Assembly: GCA_964346395.1 (NCBI GenBank) | Contig: CAYFUT010000060.1 | Location: forward strand, 1-15,874 | From: CAYFUT01 sp964346395 | GTDB taxonomy: Bacteria > Bacillota > Halanaerobiia > Halobacteroidales > Halobacteroidaceae | Reading direction: 5' to 3' | Length of the DNA stretch: 15,874 nt | Shown here: positions 12,910 through 15,874 of the stretch, one piece after another | Layout of the letters: each line of letters starts with the position of its first letter | Position numbering within the stretch: the first letter of the stretch is position 1 | Made by a program: the position numbers and the translations under genes | The notes under the pieces: model-generated | The model's database searches: none | Told to the model about the DNA's origin: nothing | What the model saw: the letters and a program-made list of their open reading frames with translations, nothing else

Positions 12910-13178
12910 GGACCAGCTGAAATAGAACCGATAAATACTGAAATCAATTTACCTCTCAAGCCAGATTCGCTGCCGAAGTTATCCAGGATCACTTTTTTCG
13001 GCACCCAGACACTAACAACCATTACTGCCGGCAGTACTTCTAACATCTGCTGAAGATAAGTTCCCATCTTTCCTAGCGCCTGCTGAAAAATACTGCTATC
13101 ATAAAAGAAAGTTCCCAAATAAGCTAAACTAGCTACAACTATTAATTTATTATCTTTAATTGCTTGTTTTAAATTCAT
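12909..13178 (-). pseudogene. Truncated half-permease, second subunit (decayed copy)
   Basis: Ninety residues, starting MNLKQAIKDNKLIVVASL, match the N-terminal half of the intact second permease subunit at 1.9-2.4 kb: compare LQQMLEVLPAVMVVSVWV with LTTMLKFLPAVFILIGLF, and GKLISVFIGSISAGP with GWAILLAGTTVGG. Homology stops abruptly after SAGP, exactly where the conserved AFP block should follow. The frame then runs 12 unrelated residues to a TAG at 12870. The gene has lost its C-terminal half and cannot make a working subunit. Confidence 0.75.
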
Positions 13179-13297
13179 AAGATAATCACCATCCCACCAG
13201 CAATTAACAAAGCAAATAAGAAACTTAAACTATTTCTAATTACCGCAAATTTCTTGCCGAAATGTTCAATTTCAAGCTGAAAACAAATTACTATTTT
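13175..13297 (-). pseudogene. C-terminal end of a half-permease, first subunit (decayed copy)
   Basis: Forty codons ending in TGA include QLEIEHFGKKFAVIRNSLSF and a hydrophobic tail. They match the end of the intact first subunit (VEKEYFGVKVTIIRNVVSLV). The TGA overlaps the ATG of the next remnant as ATGA, preserving the gene junction seen in the intact pair. The frame is closed upstream by TGA at 13298, so only the last membrane segment is left. Confidence 0.7.
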
Positions 13298-13370
13298 TCA
13301 ATTCAAGCAAGGTCTAATTTATTCAGTTGAGCCTAGTTTGAGGACCAAGTATACATCAAATTAAATTTTT

Positions 13371-15874
13371 TTATATTCCTTCATAAGCACGTCGATAGAT
13401 TTCTTCCAATTCCTCCACTAACGGTCGGCGAGGATTGCCCGCAGTAGCCTGGTCATTATAAGCAGCAGTTGCCATCTCCCCTATCTTTTCTTCAAACTGG
13501 CTCCGGTTCACTCCTGCTTCGGCAAGACTCAACGGCAGATTTGTTTCTAACATTAAATCTTTTATCACTCGCTGTAGTTCCCCAACTGCCTGCTCTTTAG
13601 TATTAGCTTCTCCACCTAATTCCTCTGCTAACTCACAGTATTTTTCTCCCGCCTGGTGATAGCTATAATTAGGATAAGGGGTAAAATTAGTGGGCGGCTG
13701 CAGATTATATTCAATTACATGGGGTAATAATAAAGCATTGGCTAATCCATGCGGCAGCTCGAATTTTCCGCCCAAAACATGAGCTAAACTATGATTAATC
13801 CCCAGAAAAGCATTAGTAAAAGCCATACCAGCTATACAGGCAGCATGGTGCATCTTTGCTCTAGCTTCCTCAGCCTCAGCTCCCCCTCTATAAGCTTCCG
13901 GGAGATAATTAACTACCGTTTTAACTGCTTGTAGGGCTAAGGAATCAGTATAATCAGAAGCTAAAACTGAAACATAAGCTTCTACAGCATGAGTCAAAAC
14001 ATCTAAGCCAGTATGAGCTGTTACTTGCGGGGGTAAGGTTTCCGCCAGCTCAGGGTCTATAATTGCTAAGTCCGGAGTTAACTCATAGGAAACTAGCGGG
14101 TATTTGACTTTATTTTCTTTATCAGTAATTACACTAAAGGAAGTTACTTCTGAACCAGACCCGCTGGTAGTAGGAACTGCTACTAGTTTAGCTTTATCAC
14201 CCAGTTCAGGAAAATTATAGACACGCTTTTTAATATCCAAAAATTTAAGTTTTAAATCTCTAAACTCTATCTCCGGATGTTCATAAAACAACCATATTCC
14301 TTTAGCTGCATCTATCGGCGAACCGCCGCCCAGAGCAATAATAATGTCGGCCTGGTAATTCTTCACAAGCTCCGTGCCTTGATTTACTGTCTCTACAGAA
14401 GGATCTGGCTCTACTTCCGAAAATACTCTATAATCTATTCCCGCTTCTTTTAGGTAGCGTTCAACCCGCTCTACATAGCCCAACTCTTCCATTACTTCAT
14501 CAGTTACAATCACAGCTCGCTGCCCAGTCAATTCACTTAAATAAGATAAGGAACCAGCATTAAATTGAATTTCTGGTGGTACTCTAAACCATTCCCGTTC
14601 CTGTTTTCTCCCGGTCAATCGTTTTACATTATATAACTGATCCACAGTTACATTGGCAGTTGTCGAATTGCCGCCAAAAGTACCACAACCTAACGTCAAG
14701 GAAGGCGGTAAATTGTTATAAACATCGCCCATAGCTCCAAAAGCAGCTGGGCTATTAACCAATAGACGGCCAGTTTTTACTTTTTCTCTAAACCGATCTA
14801 TTACTCCTTGATTAGTCGAATGCAGAACAGCAGTATGGCCTTGCCCATCAAAATTAACTACTTCTGTTATCTTTTCAATTCCTTCCTGGTAGTTACTGAC
14901 CTCCAGATAGCCCAAAATAGGACTTAATTTCTCACGCGACAGCGGATAATCCGGGCCAACTCCCTCAAGCGGCGCTAATAATAATCTAGTATCTTCCGGC
15001 ACCTCAATTCCGGCCTTCTCAGCAATTTTGCCGGCCGGTTGGCCCACAACCTCGGGATTCATAGCTTTAGTTTCTGAATCAATAGCTACTTCTTCTAACT
15101 GATTAACTTCTTCAGATTGCAGAATATAAGTGTGATATTTCTGTAATAATTCTTTGCTCTGACCGGAAATTTCTCTATCTACCAATAAAGTCTGCTCCGA
15201 AGCACAGACAGTTCCGTTATCAAAGGTTTTACTCATCATAATATCGTAAACTGCCTGTTCTAAATCCGCCGACCGTTCTATATAGACGGGTACATTGCCC
15301 GGCCCCACTCCAATTGCCGGAGTACCAGAACTATAAGCCGCTTTGACCATACTACCACCGCCAGTAGCTAATATTAAAGCTACATCACTATGCTCCATTA
15401 ACTGATCCGTTATCTCTTTATCCGCCGGTTCTATCCACTGAATACAGTCTTTTGGCGCTCCGGCATCTACCGCTGCCTGCCGCATTATTTGAGCTGTTTC
15501 TTTACTACAATCAAAAGCTCCTGGATGAAAACTGAAAATAATCGGATTCCCTGCTTTTAAAGCAATCAATGCTTTAAATAAAGTTGTAGACGTCGGATTA
15601 GTAGCCGGAATTAAAGCAGCAATTATTCCCACCGGTTCCGCAATTTCTGTGATCCCAGTTACTGGATCCTGATCAATAATCCCTTTGGCTTTTTTGTCCT
15701 TAATATCATGATATATATTTTCCGTAGCAAATAAATTCTTGATAATCTTATCTTCATAAACTCCCATCCCAGTTTCTTCTACTGCCCTTTCAGCTAATCT
15801 AATATGATTATCAGCTCCTACCTGCCCCTTATCAACTAAACCATCTAAATAACCAATTATAACCTTCATTTCTG
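13371..15874 (-). CDS. adhE: Bifunctional aldehyde/alcohol dehydrogenase AdhE (N-terminus missing)
   Basis: A CoA-acetylating acetaldehyde dehydrogenase fused to an iron-dependent alcohol dehydrogenase, reducing acetyl-CoA to ethanol with two NADH. Numbering from the first visible methionine (15869), the aldehyde dehydrogenase domain spans about 1-430 with catalytic C222 in FDNGTVCASEQ. The Fe-ADH domain (PF00465) spans about 435-832 with nucleotide motif GGGSPIDAAK (514-523) and metal ligands D623, H627, H693 and H707. That methionine is probably internal: the domain normally begins some 30-40 residues earlier, the frame is open to the window edge, and no ribosome site can be seen. No clear terminator is visible after the stop. 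AdhE normally forms helical spirosomes. Here it would regenerate NAD+ during fermentation, possibly of lactate-derived pyruvate. Confidence 0.96.
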   Translation of the reverse strand, partial: EMKVIIGYLDGLVDKGQVGADNHIRLAERAVEETGMGVYEDKIIKNLFATENIYHDIKDKKAKGIIDQDPVTGITEIAEPVGIIAALIPATNPTSTTLFKALIALKAGNPIIFSFHPGAFDCSKETAQIMRQAAVDAGAPKDCIQWIEPADKEITDQLMEHSDVALILATGGGSMVKAAYSSGTPAIGVGPGNVPVYIERSADLEQAVYDIMMSKTFDNGTVCASEQTLLVDREISGQSKELLQKYHTYILQSEEVNQLEEVAIDSETKAMNPEVVGQPAGKIAEKAGIEVPEDTRLLLAPLEGVGPDYPLSREKLSPILGYLEVSNYQEGIEKITEVVNFDGQGHTAVLHSTNQGVIDRFREKVKTGRLLVNSPAAFGAMGDVYNNLPPSLTLGCGTFGGNSTTANVTVDQLYNVKRLTGRKQEREWFRVPPEIQFNAGSLSYLSELTGQRAVIVTDEVMEELGYVERVERYLKEAGIDYRVFSEVEPDPSVETVNQGTELVKNYQADIIIALGGGSPIDAAKGIWLFYEHPEIEFRDLKLKFLDIKKRVYNFPELGDKAKLVAVPTTSGSGSEVTSFSVITDKENKVKYPLVSYELTPDLAIIDPELAETLPPQVTAHTGLDVLTHAVEAYVSVLASDYTDSLALQAVKTVVNYLPEAYRGGAEAEEARAKMHHAACIAGMAFTNAFLGINHSLAHVLGGKFELPHGLANALLLPHVIEYNLQPPTNFTPYPNYSYHQAGEKYCELAEELGGEANTKEQAVGELQRVIKDLMLETNLPLSLAEAGVNRSQFEEKIGEMATAAYNDQATAGNPRRPLVEELEEIYRRAYEGI

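Noticed and set aside
1..15874. tRNA, rRNA, CRISPR arrays, complete insertion sequences
   Set aside because: No cloverleaf, rRNA-like block, regularly spaced repeats or full transposase seen on either strand.

Overview
The window looks like a piece of chromosome from a low-GC, strictly anaerobic, fermentative member of the Firmicutes. Its gene content (LarA, an Etf-linked lactate dehydrogenase, AdhE, paired half-size permeases) and its many acidic proteins would suit a halophilic fermenter of the Halanaerobiales type. That placement is an inference; no rRNA or marker gene is present. All well-supported genes lie on the minus strand, so transcription runs from high to low coordinates. Shine-Dalgarno sites are strong and G-rich.

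Region 1 (1-2951), in transcription order. A promoter with a palindromic operator precedes two overlapping half-permease genes, then a YccF-family membrane protein, then an ArsR-type repressor. A 42-residue cysteine-rich peptide follows, with its own near-consensus promoter. After a small hairpin comes a type I ABC exporter that runs off the left edge. The set resembles a small metal-, metalloid- or thiol-responsive transport island.

Region 2 (2997-10747) is a complete lactate-oxidation locus. In transcription order it holds a GntR/FadR-type regulator (own terminator), an intergenic promoter with a textbook TNGT-N3-ACNA operator, lactate permease, EtfB, EtfA, an FAD-dependent lactate dehydrogenase, and LarA, the nickel-pincer lactate racemase. 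It ends in a hairpin terminator. The same gene set is known in Acetobacterium woodii (lctABCDEF), where Ldh-EtfAB drives lactate oxidation with NAD+ by electron confurcation with ferredoxin. The permease imports lactate, the racemase interconverts D- and L-lactate, the dehydrogenase makes pyruvate, and EtfAB passes the electrons on. Hairpins sit between permease and etfB and between the dehydrogenase and larA, so expression along the operon is probably graded.

Region 3 (11014-12790) is a two-gene operon: an ArsR-family repressor with a long palindrome at its promoter, then an unusual fusion of glutaredoxin to an AhpF-like flavin disulfide reductase. An orphan protein tail lies on the plus strand just beyond it.

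Region 4 (12793-13297) is gene debris: the end of one half-permease, the start of its partner with the original 4-base overlap preserved, then an abrupt join to what looks like the C-terminus of a TetR-type regulator. It is a decayed second copy of the permease pair of region 1. Region 5 (13371 to the right edge) is a bifunctional aldehyde/alcohol dehydrogenase AdhE lacking only its N-terminus. It would turn acetyl-CoA from pyruvate into ethanol.
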